Below are positions 11,340 to 22,460 of a stretch of DNA of 64,000 bases, piece by piece. The stretch spans positions 26,325,079-26,389,078 of the forward strand of contig CM049307.1 of the NCBI GenBank assembly GCA_026874595.1, read 5' to 3'. The position numbers and the translations under genes are program-made. Each line of letters begins with the position of its first letter. Position 1 is the first letter of the stretch. The notes below the pieces were generated by a model that ran no database searches, was not told the DNA's origin, and saw nothing but the letters and a program-made list of their open reading frames with translations. Origin of the DNA: Sipunculus nudus. Its lineage: Eukaryota > Annelida > Sipuncula > Golfingiida > Sipunculidae.

Positions 11340-13750
11340 ACCGTATAAAGAAAAATGGAAAAGATATAAAGTATTTCTAATGTAACAATATTTATTATTT
11401 ACTGATGCAAGGTATAGAAGTTCCCCATTAGTTATTGCATAACAAATACTCTTACAATCACAAAATGGGTAATTCAACATATCTTTTTTAATTCTATGTC
11501 CTCCCAGTCTTGATACATTATCAGATAATTTTAATTAAAGTGTTGGTTGAAAGCAATTACATATTAATTTACCTGGTATCAATGTGAAATGTCAAGAGCA
11601 TCATAATATGGAATATTAATCATGGTATATCTGCTGAAAGTAAAGATACAGAATTCCCCCGGCCGCTGTGTATTGTAACATTATTGTATGTCAATATCGG
11701 TACTTTCAAGGAACCCTCGGCGGAGATGGTGACAGGGATTGCACAGACGGCGTCTGTCTCGGCGAGCTGCGCCATAAGGTGGCTTACTCTATCTCTTACG
11801 TGAAAAGAGTCCTTCAACCCTCGTGAGAAAATTGCCTGAGCTCGTGGGTTTCAACAAAACCATCTGGATAGCCGACTTCCATTTAAGTGTTAGACGATGC
11901 AATTAACTAACATGCCCCGATGAATTTCAGTGCAGATATCTGAAACGTGGCGCAGTGCTGGCTGATTGGCACTGGGGTGCCGACCCTCTTGGCTGTGGTG
12001 TCATGTCAGAAATGTCCAGCACAGTTTGCTTACTCCTCCTTACTCAAGAATTGAACAAGAGCCACTGATGCGTCAGCAGTTAGGATCAAAAGGTTGCTCT
12101 CCAAAGAAAGGGAGTCTCAAGTAGGGCCCCAGGGGCACACTGACCTATGACGATTGCGCGCGAAATGCAAGATCAGACCATGCGTGTTGCAGGGGCGTCA
12201 AAACGGCGGGGGGGGGGGGGGTATATTTCCCCTTACTTTTTAGCAAGGGGGGATGGTCAGTATAATCATCTCCCTGCTATTCAGAGAAAAATATTTATAT
12301 ATTGAAAATGAAATATATTAATAATTTGAATTAAAGACTTTTCTTTACCCTTAAATATAAAAAACCTAAAAATGGTTTAGAATTATTATATAACTGACCC
12401 ATAATACCTTATTTTTTAAAACCTAATATTTAATTGGCATAAGTTTGAATAAAATTTTTCGCACAGACAATAAAAGGTATATATATATATGTGTGTTTAT
12501 TTGTATAAAGGTTGTGCAAACTTTGATTACTCTCCCACACCTGCGAGTCTTCCACCCACTTGAAGATAAATTAACCCACTGACGTGGCGTGGTGTATCGG
12601 AGAAATGACATCCTAAGCCGGACGTTGGGGTTGAGCATTTAACAGTAAATGTTTAATATCTCCAAAAATACTAAGAATGTAAAATCTGGTATGGTACAAT
12701 ATATGGTTATTCCTGCTTCTGTATGCTGCAGTCAAGTACCTAATTTTCATATTGGTGGATGGAAATAATGTTTCTACGTGTTCTATAATCGGCAGATACA
12801 GATATAAACACACAATTTTCCATTAAAAAATCATTAGTTTTCAAGATGTGATGGCCTTTTTAAATATATTGGAAATTATACGAGTTTTTTTTATTTAATT
12901 ATATATGATTAAATTTTATGTTTACATATAAAATATAATGATAATAAAGATACCAAAGGGTATTTAAGTTAAGTGAACATGTTACTTTGAGCAAATTGTA
13001 GCAGGTTATGTACTTTAACGTAGGTTTGCCTCACCAGTAACTTAAATAAACTGCAATCACAACACAGCGATTAGGCAACTATCATAAACTGAAATCATAT
13101 TTGAATTATTTATGCCAAAGTCCATTTGTGTGACCTTTGAAAATTTAAGTGTCGCGGAGATGGCACTTTGAAATGACGCAAATGATTTCATACTGACTCA
13201 ATTCTGCTGAACTGCTGATCATAATATGAGGGCGAATATAGGTTTACATTTTCTGAATTACCTTGGCAACCACTGAGAGATAATAAGAAGTCTGCAACGG
13301 AGTTTACGACCTTGCGAATTAGGTCAAGGTCAACAATGAATACCACTGGGCAAATCTGTCGCCGTGCTTGATATTGTGTCTATAGGTCAGTATTTTAGCG
13401 ACAGTTTAGATCTAGCGTATACACAGACAGAAAAAAAGAAAGAAAAAAAGTAATTTATGGTTTTCACTCTTGGGAACCTTAGTAAAATAACAAGCAAAAC
13501 TCTTAACTTAAATATCGAAATAACATTAATCCATCGACCCATATAAATGTGTATATGTACGACAAATTCAAGGAAACTCGCAAAATTTTACGTCCATCAA
13601 TGACTGAAAGACCCTGCATGTGTACGTTTCCCTTATATCATCCTACATGGCAGTTGATTCAAGATCAAATTCTAATACAGACAATGCGAATGCAGCACTC
13701 TCCCGCTTTTGATGTTTCTGTAATATATTTGGTTAAAGATGTCTTTTTAT
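11340..13750. other. Unassigned stretch with minor repeats
   Basis: It contains a short segment shared with 7,920-8,015, a poly-G run near 12,208 and a short (TA)n near 12,477. A 65-codon minus-strand frame (11,620-11,817) has balanced composition but no recognised motif and no clear splice sites. No gene is supported. Confidence 0.45.
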
Positions 13751-13753
13751 TGT

Positions 13754-14515
13754 GTGACACGGGCGTAACTCGTGTTGTAGCGGCCTCGCCTGGCCGGGTG
13801 TTGCACTCTCCTGGTTGAACTCGCGAAGTGTAACAGCTCGCTGCCGTGCCGGTCTCGAATGTTCGCGTCTGTGCACGTGTATTGTTCTTTTCGATTGTTC
13901 GTGAAAGGGAATATTCTAGAGTTTCCGGATGAAAGGTTATAAATAGGGGGCTGTGTTTTAGAGCCGAGAGGGAGGTGAGAGAATATTCCAGCGAACACAG
14001 AAGCGTGTATGTCAGTTTGTGGGACCTATTCCGATAAGTGCGGCAGTTAAAGATTTTCTTCAGATTTTCTTCTAGATTCGTGACGAATCTTATTTGGTCT
14101 TCAGTTTACTTTCGGGATTGTTACAAGAGCTTTACATTGGACTGTTATTCTCCGAGAGGATTTATGTGAACTAATTATCCGGCTTATACATTTTAAAGGA
14201 CTTGTCGCTGTGACAGTGGTGGTATCCAGGTACTGTGCACATTGTTAATTAGGCTGTGTGATTATATTGATTTGCTGTTATACTGTTGTTGTACTGTGTA
14301 ATTGTATTGATTTAGTGTATTGTAATGGGTTGTTTTAAGAATAAATTATACTTATTTGTTAACAAAAAAACACTGATTTCTTTATTTAATCCCCTAGACT
14401 TTCACGCTGCCTAGTGTTACAGAATCTGATTTTTTTCTCCAATACAAAATTTATGTTCATCACACATACGTGATCTGTTGATATTAGGTTCCAAAACAAT
14501 TGTAAACAGTTTAAT
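13754..14515 (+). mobile_element. LTR-like promoter-bearing element E, copy 1
   Basis: About 760 bp homologous to 41,290-42,032. A TGTGACAC-type start at 13,754 and GTGTTACA near 14,413-14,420 form an imperfect TG..CA inverted pair, as in LTRs, but homology between the copies continues roughly 95 bp past that point, so the true edge is uncertain. Inside, in order, are heat-shock-element-like repeats (13,898-13,920), a TATA box (13,938), a GC-moderate transcribed-looking stretch without a long open frame, and AATAAA at 14,340. A solo LTR or a non-autonomous promoter-carrying element fits; no gag or pol remains. Confidence 0.6.
13898..13947 (+). promoter_or_regulatory. Heat-shock-like elements plus TATA box in element E
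   Basis: TTCGTGAA (13,898-13,905) and GAATATTCTAGA (13,909-13,920) are alternating nGAAn/nTTCn units, the known binding arrangement for HSF. TATAAATAGG follows at 13,938-13,947, a normal spacing for a pol II core promoter. The sister copy keeps TTCGTGAA (41,419), GAATTTTCTAG (41,430) and the identical TATAAATAGG (41,459). Function is inferred from motif form and conservation between two copies. Confidence 0.55.
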
Positions 14516-15265
14516 ATATATGATGAATAATAACTATCAGATGATCGGCAATAACAACCTATGTCCAGTGCACACTCAGCTAAGTTGCGTGAATGGGCTC
14601 CATAGGCTGGACGCAAGGGGGCACTAGTTGTTTGCCTGCAGTTTTTCAAACAGACAGTCATGTACTGCCTCCACACACGAGAGTATCGGTATTAGCGTGT
14701 ATTAGCGTGCATTAGCATGTATGCACAAAATGATACAGAGAATGAAACTGGTATTAAAATAATGAACGATTTATAGTACGATTTTCTTTTCTGCTTCTCC
14801 ATGTTTCACTCTGCCTCCCTCTCTCTCCCTTTCTCTTGCGAGCCCTTATAGTAAATACAGTCGTTATCAACCGGCTTCATACACCTATCAACAACCAAAC
14901 CAACCGTTATCACAGTTATCAAACTAGCATTGAAAATATATGTGGGTTATGCAAAATCAATTTGCGTTACCCATTTTCCTTTTGATTATTTTTTTAAGGT
15001 TTTAAAATACATAGAAGTAGTGAGGCTGGATTATATACATTTCTTTTGGCTTCGCTGAAGAAAATTTCGGGCGTGCCCAGGGTCAACTCAGCTAAATGGA
15101 ACCTATCACCCAATTAAGTGCTTGCTAAAATCAATCACTGATTTTACTTAACTTTCTTGTTAACAAAATTCATTTGCAATCAAAACTGAATCATCCCGCC
15201 GGATCTCTTTTTCTTTTACAGATTGGGAGAGGATCCATATCGGAGGCCTGTGATAAAGTAAGATG
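14516..15265. other. Unassigned stretch
   Basis: No supported gene. A 96-codon minus-strand open frame overlaps the end of element E and has no known motif. A short array of ATTAGCGTG units lies at 14,692-14,715. Confidence 0.45.
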
Positions 15266-15269
15266 GGCA

Positions 15270-15492
15270 CGTGGTTATTCCCTGGAGGTGACAATGTAAT
15301 TAACCTCCCTGACCGTCCCCATCATCGACAAAGGCTGTGTCACCAGCATCTCCCTGACGTATTACAACTAATCAGAGGGCGACACACTGGATATCATGGC
15401 GGGCCTTGTAACATCAGACTATATACAACTGAGGGACACGCCCGCTAGTTATTATTACACCAGGGATGACATTCAACCAGTGAAGCGCTGAA
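15270..15492 (+). pseudogene. Coding-like fragment of an extracellular-type domain
   Basis: In the frame that reads from about 15,301, translation gives GCVTSISLTYYN, then a single TAA, then SEGDTLDIMAG and DYIQLRDTPASYYYTRDD before a TGA near 15,490. The composition (Cys, aromatic, Thr/Ser, Asp) and codon use look like a secreted or cell-surface beta-sandwich domain rather than random AT-rich DNA. An in-frame TAA lies just upstream too, and the preceding segment reads better in another frame, so it looks like a decayed exon or gene fragment. I cannot name the family. Confidence 0.3.
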
Positions 15493-15781
15493 CCTCCATA
15501 ACATATCCCGCACAGCCCAGAATTACCTATGAAATTTGGTTTCATTTATTTCTTGCCAGTGGCTAGAATCGCTCGTTTTCCAATGAAGGTCTTAGCCACC
15601 CCTTGCTCGGAAAGATGACCGCAGGGATTTGTTCCTCCAGGCGAATGAGACAATTTATAACGGATCGCTGAAAAACATGCAGTTAACGCTAAGGGGAGGT
15701 CAGAATCTGCGCCATAGGTCTGGTACATCTAAAATAGTGAGCTAATCAACCCTGGTCTTTGGTTTCATCAGGAAGTCATTG

Positions 15782-17854
15782 TGTTTGTTGCTTGCCGGAA
15801 ATCTTCGATTTCTGCAAGCAGGTTGGTCAGTCGCGGATGTCTGTTTGTTGCTTGCCGGAAATCTTCGATTTCGGCAAGCAGGTTGGTCAGTTGCGGATGT
15901 CTGTTTGTTGCTTGCCGGAAATCTTCGATTTCTGCAAGCAGGTTGGTCAGTCGCGGATGTCTGTTTGTCTGTTTGTTGCTTGCCGGAAATCTTCGATTTC
16001 TGCAAGCAGGTTGGTCAGTCGCGGATGTCTGTTTGTCTGTTTGTTGCTTGCCGGAAATCTTCGATTTCGGCAAGCAGGTTGGTCAGTCGCGGATGTCTGT
16101 TTGTTTGTCTGTTTGTCTGTCTGTCTGTGTACTCTCTACAGGCCACAATTTTGCAGCAATTGTCTTTAAACTTATACAGCTGGTAGACAAGCAAAAGTCC
16201 TCGGGGCCTATTGTTTTTGGGCAATACAGGTCAAAGGTCAAGGTCAAGGTCATCAAAAGTTCTCAAAACGGTTTTTTCTTCATATCTTTGTCACTATTAG
16301 TCGTATCTTCTTCAAACATAGCTCATTTTAAACATCATTCCAAGGCCAGTCATCTGGTGTGTAGCTGACTCAAATTTGCCGTAACCATGGTTACGAATTT
16401 TTGGGAAAAAGTCATGATATTCGAAAATAAGGGGCCTTATTTTTCTAACTTTGGCAGTTTTACAGCTAGAGAGGTCTAGTTTTTTGCATCAGGTAGCATT
16501 CACCTAGTACTACAAGATTCTATTAGGAGTCTCGCAATATCTCGTATAATATCTCGTCAAACGAGATATTTCGAGATTTCAGTAATCTTGCCCTGGAGGC
16601 CACAGTTTTGCAGGAATCTTTTTGAAACTGGCATATCTTAAGTCCTACACTATTATCTCAAAATCAATTTTTCATTTTTTTAATTCGGCCGCTAGGGGGC
16701 GCTGGGTGCAAACCTCTCCAACATATCATGTTTTGGCAATATCTCCAAAATTATAAGCCTCAATTACAAAAACTATAGTTTATTTTTTTCATCTAAGTCT
16801 TCTTCATGAACTCGTTTAGTCATCTGGTCTCAATCTTGTGTCACTTTGTCTGTGTGTCCGTCTGTTTCTCAGTTGTCCTCAAATCCGCTTGCTTGCCGGT
16901 TCTTGCGTCTCACATATAGCATTCTACAGGACACAGTTTTGAAAGAATCTTTTTAAAACTATTACATCTTATGTCTCACACTAATATCTCGAAACCGATT
17001 TTTCATTTTCCAGAATTGGCCGCTAGGGGGCGGTGCACTCAAACTTGCACAACATATCATTTTTTGGCCATATCTCTAAAACTATAAACCTCATTTACAT
17101 AAACTATAGCTTATGTTCTTCCTCTGGGTCTTTCCAAAAACCTGGTGTATTCATTTGGTCTCAATCTTGAGTCACTTGGTCTGTGTGTCCGTCTGTTTCT
17201 CAGTTGTCCTCAAATCCGCTTGCTTGCCGGTTCTTGCGTCTCACATATAGCATTCTACAGGCCACAGTTTTGAAAGAATCCTTTTAAAACTATTACATCT
17301 TATGTCTTACACTAATATCTCGAAACGGAATTTTCATTTTCCAGAATTGGCCGCTAGGGGGCGGTGCACTCAAACTTGCACAACATATCATTTTTTGGCC
17401 ATATCTCAAAAACTATAAACCTCATTTACATAAACTATAGCTTATTATCTTCCTCTGAGGTTTCTTCATAACATGATTAAGTCATCTGTTCACAATCTTG
17501 CGTCAGTTTGTCAGTATGTTGTCTGTTTGTCAGTTGTCCTCAATTTCGCCTGCTTCCTGGTTCTTGCGTCTCACATGTAGCATTCTACTGGCCACAGTTT
17601 TGCAGGAATCGTTTTGTAAATACACTTGTCATAAATCGTGTTGATATCTGGAAGTCCTATGTTTATTATTCAAATAAGTCAAAGGTCAAGGTCAAGGTGA
17701 TCAAAATATATCAAAATCTTATTTTCTTTAGAACTTTATTAATATTGGTTCTTTCTTCACAAACTATGGATTATTTTCTTTCACTTTGACACTGCTCGTT
17801 CATCTGACTAACTTTACGTCATTTCCGGCAAGCGCGTGACCTCTGGTCATCTAG
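15782..17854 (+). mobile_element. Array monomer M1
   Basis: First monomer, with the five-fold hairpin at its left. Subrepeat motif copies lie at 16,686, 17,018 and 17,349. It carries a perfect AGGTCAAAGGTCA at 16,228-16,240. From about 16,130 to the end it matches M4 and M6 almost base for base. Confidence 0.75.
15784..16105. repeat. Five tandem copies of the 5' hairpin, ~60-72 bp each
   Basis: GCTTGCCGGAAATCTTCGAT starts at about 15,790, 15,850, 15,910, 15,978 and 16,050. Each hairpin is followed by GCAGGTTGGTCAG and GCGGATGTCTGTTTG, and the later units have extra TGTTTGTC. The stem alternates between GATTTCTGCAAGC and GATTTCGGCAAGC. Other monomers have one such hairpin, so the terminus was locally multiplied here. 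Confidence 0.93.
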
Positions 17855-19642
17855 TTTGTTGCTTGCCGGAAATCTTCGATTTCTGCAAGCAGGTTGGTCA
17901 GTCGCGGATGTCTGTTTGTCTGTTTGTCTGTCTGTCTGTCTGTGTACTCTCTACAGGCCACAATTTTCCAGCAATTGCTTTCAAACTTATACAGCTGGTA
18001 GACAATCAAAAGTCCTCGAGGCCTATTGTTATTGGCCGACATAGGTCCAAGGTCAAGGTCAAGGTCATCAAAAGTATACAAAACGGTTTTTTGTTCATAT
18101 CTGTGTTAATATTGGTCGTATCTACTTCAACAGTAGCTCATTTTAATCGTCATTCCAAGGCCTGTTTTCTGGTGTGTAGCTGACTCAATTTGCGGTAACC
18201 ATGGTAACGCATTTTTGGGGAAAAGTGCTGATATTTTTCTAAATTTGTCAGTTTTAAAGCTACAGAGGTCTAGTTTTTTGCTTCAGGTAGCATTCACCTA
18301 GTACTACAAGATTCTATTAAGAGTCTCGCAATATCTCGTATAATATCTCGTCAAACGAGATAATTCGAGATTTCAGTAATCTTGCCCTGGAGGCCACAGT
18401 TTTGCAGGAATCTTTTTGAAACTGGCATATCTTAAGTCCTACACTATTATCTCGAAATCAATTTTTCATTTTTTTAATGCGGCCGCTAGGGGGCGCTGGG
18501 TGCAAACCTCTCCAACATATCATGTTTTGGCAATATCTCCAAAATTATAAGCCTCAATTACAAAAACTATAGTTTATTTTTTTCATCTAAGTCTTCTTCA
18601 TGAACTCGTTTAGTCATCTGGTCTCAATCTTGTGTCACTTTGTCTGTGTGTCCGTCTGTTTCTTAGTTGTCCTCAAATCCGCTTGCTTGCCGGTTCTTGC
18701 GTCTCACATATAGCCTTCTACAGGACACAGTTTTGAAAGAATCTTTTTAAAACTATTACATCTTATGTCTCACACTAATATCTCGAAACCGATTTTTCAT
18801 TTTCCAGAATTGGCCGCTAGGGGGCGGTGCACTCAAACTTGCACAACATATCATTTTTTGGCCATATCTCCAAAACTATAAACATCATTTACATAAACTA
18901 TAGCTTATTTTCTTCCTCTGGGTCTTTCCAAAAACCTGGTGTATTCATTTGGTCTCAATCTTGAGTCACTTTGTCTGTGTGTCCGTCTGTTTCTCAGTTG
19001 CCCTCAAATTCGCTTCCTTGCCGGTTCTTGCGTCTCACATGTAGCATTCTACAGGCCACAGTTTTGAAAGAATCCTTTTAAAACTATTACATCTTATGTC
19101 TTACACTAATATTTCGAAACCAATTTTTCATTTTCCAGAATTGGCCGCCAGGGGGCGGTGCACTCAAACTTGCACAACATATCATTTTTTTGCCATATCT
19201 CCAAAACTATTAACCTCATTTACATAAATTATAGCTTATTATCTTCCTCTTAGGTTTTTCCATAACATGATTAAGTCATTTGTTCTCAATCTTGGGTCAG
19301 TATGTTTGTCTGTTTGTCAGTTGTCCTCAATTTCGCCTGCTTCCTGGTTCTTGCGTCTCACATGTTGCATTCTACTGGCCACAGTTTTGCAGGAATCGTT
19401 TTGTAAATTACACTTGTCATATATCGTGATGATATCTGGAAGCCCTATGTTTATTACTCAAATAAGTTAAAGATCAAGGTCAAGGTGATCAAAATATTTC
19501 AAAATCTTATTTTCTTTAGAACTTTGTTAATATTTCTTCTTTCTTCACAAACTATGGATTATTTTCTTTCACTTTGACACTGCTCGTTTATCTGACTAAC
19601 TTTACATCATTTCCGGTAAGCGCGTGACCTCAGGTCATCTAG
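17855..19642 (+). mobile_element. Array monomer M2
   Basis: 1,788 bp with a single 5' hairpin at about 17,863 and three subrepeats (motifs at 18,481, 18,812 and 19,143). Same length and near-identical sequence as M5 and M7. Confidence 0.75.
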
Positions 19643-20717
19643 TTTGTCTGTCTGTCTGTGTACTCTCTACAGGCCACAATTTTGCAGCAATTGCTTTTAA
19701 ACTTACACAGCTGATAGACAAGCAAAAGTCCTCGAGGCCTATTGTTATTGGGCGACATAGGTCCAAGGTCAAGGTCAAGGTCATCAAAAGTTCTCAAAAC
19801 GGTTTTTTCTTCATATCTTTGTCACTATTAGTCGTATCTTCTTCAAACATAGCTCATTTTAAACATCATTCCAAGGCCAGTCATCTGGTGTGTAGCTGAC
19901 TCAAATTTGCCGTAACCATGGTTACGAATTTTTGGGAAAAAGTCATGATATTCGAAAATAAGGGGCCTTATTTTTCTAACTTTGGCAGTTTTACAGCTAG
20001 AGAGGTCTAGTTTTTTGCATCAGGTAGCATTCACCTAGTACTACAAGATTCTATTAGGAGTCTCGCAATATCTCGTATAATATCTCGTCAAACGAGATAT
20101 TTCGAGATTTCAGTAATCTTGCCCTGGAGGCCACAGTTTTGCAGGAATCTTTTTGAAACTGGCATATCTTAAGTCCTACACTATTATCTCAAAATCAATT
20201 TTTCATTTTTTTAATTCGGCCGCTAGGGGGCGCTGGGTGCAAACCTCTCCAACATATCATTTTTTTGCCATATCTCCAAAACTATTAACCTCATTTACAT
20301 AAATTATAGCTTATTATCTTCCTCTTAGGTTTTTCCATAACATGATTAAGTCATTTGTTCTCAATCTTGGGTCAGTATGTTTGTCTGTTTGTCAGTTGTC
20401 CTCAATTTCGCCTGCTTCCTGGTTCTTGCGTCTCACATGTTGCATTCTACTGGCCACAGTTTTGCAGGAATCGTTTTGTAAATTACACTTGTCATATATC
20501 GTGATGATATCTGGAAGCCCTATGTTTATTACTCAAATAAGTTAAAGATCAAGGTCAAGGTGATCAAAATATTTCAAAATCTTATTTTCTTTAGAACTTT
20601 GTTAATATTTCTTCTTTCTTCACAAACTATGGATTATTTTCTTTCACTTTGACACTGCTCGTTTATCTGACTAACTTTACATCATTTCCGGTAAGCGCGT
20701 GACCTCAGGTCATCTAG
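19643..20717 (+). mobile_element. Array monomer M3, internally shortened
   Basis: 1,075 bp, without 5' hairpin and with only one subrepeat motif (20,218). The left ~600 bp matches M4-type monomers and the right part matches the third subrepeat and end of M2, with a join near 20,250-20,262 inside CAACATATCAT. It has lost 668 bp relative to M4, close to two 331-bp subrepeats. Confidence 0.75.
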
Positions 20718-22460
20718 TTTGTCTGTCTGTCTGTGTACTCTCTACAGGCCACAATTTTGCAGCAATTGCTTTTAAACTTACACAGCTGATAGACAAGCAA
20801 AAGTCCTCGAGGCCTATTGTTATTGGGCGACATAGGTCCAAGGTCAAGGTCAAGGTCATCAAAAGTTCTCAAAACGGTTTTTTCTTCATATCTTTGTCAC
20901 TATTAGTCGTATCTTCTTCAAACATAGCTCATTTTAAACATCATTCCAAGGCCAGTCATCTGGTGTGTAGCTGACTCAAATTTGCCGTAACCATGGTTAC
21001 GAATTTTTGGGAAAAAGTCATGATATTCGAAAATAAGGGGCCTTATTTTTCTAACTTTGGCAGTTTTACAGCTAGAGAGGTCTAGTTTTTTGCATCAGGT
21101 AGCATTCACCTAGTACTACAAGATTCTATTAGGAGTCTCGCAATATCTCGTATAATATCTCGTCAAACGAGATATTTCGAGATTTCAGTAATCTTGCCCT
21201 GGAGGCCACAGTTTTGCAGGAATCTTTTTGAAACTGGCATATCTTAAGTCCTACACTATTATCTCAAAATCAATTTTTCATTTTTTTAATTCGGCCGCTA
21301 GGGGGCGCTGGGTGCAAACCTCTCCAACATATCATGTTTTGGCAATATCTCCAAAATTATAAGCCTCAATTACAAAAACTATAGTTTATTTTTTTCATCT
21401 AAGTCTTCTTCATGAACTCGTTTAGTCATCTGGTCTCAATCTTGTGTCACTTTGTCTGTGTGTCCGTCTGTTTCTCAGTTGTCCTCAAATCCGCTTGCTT
21501 GCCGGTTCTTGCGTCTCACATATAGCATTCTACAGGACACAGTTTTGAAAGAATCTTTTTAAAACTATTACATCTTATGTCTCACACTAATATCTCGAAA
21601 CCGATTTTTCATTTTCCAGAATTGGCCGCTAGGGGGCGGTGCACTCAAACTTGCACAACATATCATTTTTTGGCCATATCTCTAAAACTATAAACCTCAT
21701 TTACATAAACTATAGCTTATGTTCTTCCTCTGGGTCTTTCCAAAAACCTGGTGTATTCATTTGGTCTCAATCTTGAGTCACTTGGTCTGTGTGTCCGTCT
21801 GTTTCTCAGTTGTCCTCAAATCCGCTTGCTTGCCGGTTCTTGCGTCTCACATATAGCATTCTACAGGCCACAGTTTTGAAAGAATCCTTTTAAAACTATT
21901 ACATCTTATGTCTTACACTAATATCTCGAAACGGAATTTTCATTTTCCAGAATTGGCCGCTAGGGGGCGGTGCACTCAAACTTGCACAACATATCATTTT
22001 TTGGCCATATCTCAAAAACTATAAACCTCATTTACATAAACTATAGCTTATTATCTTCCTCTGAGGTTTCTTCATAACATGATTAAGTCATCTGTTCACA
22101 ATCTTGCGTCAGTTTGTCAGTATGTTGTCTGTTTGTCAGTTGTCCTCAATTTCGCCTGCTTCCTGGTTCTTGCGTCTCACATGTAGCATTCTACTGGCCA
22201 CAGTTTTGCAGGAATCGTTTTGTAAATACACTTGTCATAAATCGTGTTGATATCTGGAAGTCCTATGTTTATTATTCAAATAAGTCAAAGGTCAAGGTCA
22301 AGGTGATCAAAATATATCAAAATCTTATTTTCTTTAGAACTTTATTAATATTGGTTCTTTCTTCACAAACTATGGATTATTTTCTTTCACTTTGACACTG
22401 CTCGTTCATCTGACTAACTTTACGTCATTTCCGGCAAGCGCGTGACCTCTGGTCATCTAG
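20718..22460 (+). mobile_element. Array monomer M4
   Basis: 1,743 bp, lacking the 5' hairpin (starts directly with the TCTGTCTGTCTG block). Motifs at 21,293, 21,624 and 21,955. Together with M5 it forms the first 3,531-bp dimer. Confidence 0.75.

Noticed and set aside
15759-16368. Overlapping open frames of 100-195 codons on both strands at the array's left end
   Set aside because: They are translations of the 60-bp hairpin repeat and neighbouring monomer sequence; all three plus frames and the minus strand are open together because the unit is a multiple of three.
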